Assembly: GCF_016583645.1 (NCBI RefSeq)
Contig: NZ_NRRL01000037.1
Span: forward strand, 1-40,748
Direction of reading: 5' to 3'
DNA: 40,748 bases
Source of the DNA: Rhodovibrio sodomensis
Lineage (GTDB): Bacteria > Pseudomonadota > Alphaproteobacteria > Kiloniellales > Rhodovibrionaceae
Numbering within the stretch: the stretch's first letter is position 1; each line of letters opens with the position of its first letter. Positions 40,592 to 40,748 of this stretch are shown here, piece by piece. The notes below the pieces were generated by a model. The model was given only the letters and a program-made list of their open reading frames with translations, searched no databases and was not told the DNA's origin. A program made the position numbers and the translations under genes.

Positions 40592-40748
40592 CCCTCTCCC
40601 TTGATGGGAGAGGATAGGTGAGGGTGAGACTCCTCGCCGTCAGCGGGGGAGTGCCCCCCTCACCCTCCCACGCCCTGACCGGCGCGCGGGGTGAGGCGGC
40701 AATAGCCGGGCGTCGAGCTGCCATCCCCTCTCCCTTGAGGGGAGAGGG
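40592..40748. repeat. CCCTCTCCC-type intergenic hairpins at window end
   Basis: CTCTCCC (40594-40600) pairs with GGGAGAG (about 40606-40612), and CCCCTCTCCC pairs with GGGGAGAGGG at 40725-40748. A small GAAGCG/CGCTTC stem (40570-40584) directly follows the amidohydrolase gene and may aid termination. These are mosaic intergenic repeats with no coding potential; the unit continues to the window edge. Confidence 0.7.

Overview
The window is very G+C-rich, densely coded, and reads as a chromosomal segment of an aerobic alphaproteobacterium, probably a Rhodospirillales-type, possibly salt-tolerant lineage. This is inferred from gene content and codon use; no rRNA or tRNA gene is present to confirm it. 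Aerobic life is suggested by PQQ biosynthesis, a PQQ-type sugar dehydrogenase, a c-type cytochrome and a SCO protein. Compatible-solute and methylated-amine metabolism is suggested by a betaine-type binding protein, a GlxA/GbdR-like regulator, a sarcosine/dimethylglycine-oxidase-like flavoprotein and a corrinoid C1 module.

Layout. 1-360: start of a secreted glycine-rich protein, cut by the window edge. 361-1440: long non-coding stretch. 1441-2322: orphan glycine-betaine-type binding protein with a clean terminator. 2692-8820: small/large subunit sodium:organic-acid symporter, a cNMP/CBS/DUF294 nucleotidyltransferase, a small membrane protein and a membrane-anchored DEDDh exonuclease. 9180-13569: PQQ-type sugar dehydrogenase, cytochrome c, and pqqABCD followed by what may be a pqqE remnant. 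13645-14301: SCO protein. 14566-19550 (minus): M42 peptidase, NAD(P)-binding SDR fusion, acyl-CoA synthetase. 19782-22820 (minus): RamA-like corrinoid activase and methyl-THF:corrinoid methyltransferase. 22994-23347 (minus): small conserved-looking protein. 23538-26880: LIV-type ABC transporter with fused permeases. 27207-30005: corrinoid protein, DUF1638, PF13769-like small protein, MetF-like protein. 30270-31998 (minus): small acidic protein and the LIV-type binding protein. 32349-35427: AraC/GlxA regulator, GFA protein, ferredoxin-like protein, class I glutamine amidotransferase. 35492-36835 (minus): FAD oxidoreductase. 37325-38992: formate-THF ligase. 39124-39585 (minus): DUF4174 protein. 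39746-40546: N-formylglutamate amidohydrolase.

How the genes may work together. The most striking content is a split corrinoid/folate module (19782-30005) with an ABC importer embedded in it. A methyl group loaded on the corrinoid protein (27207) could pass to THF through the pterin-binding methyltransferase (21906), be oxidised by the MetF-like enzyme (29037) and leave through the folate pool, where formate-THF ligase (37325) acts; the 2Fe-2S/ASKHA protein (19782) would re-reduce inactive cobalamin. The substrate-specific MttB-type methyltransferase that should load the corrinoid is not in the window. Two tiny or uncharacterised proteins (DUF1638 and PF13769-like) sit inside this operon.

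A second theme is a family of about 50-bp imperfect palindromes at the 3' ends of genes (4794, 8839, 8902, 11111, 11174, 33427, 38991). In three cases the palindrome itself supplies the TAG stop codon of the preceding gene. Other repeats include a 30-bp perfect tandem duplication (4896-4955), a foldback element of about 245 bp (17641-17885), and CCTCTCC-type hairpins around 19667-19769 and 40592-40748.
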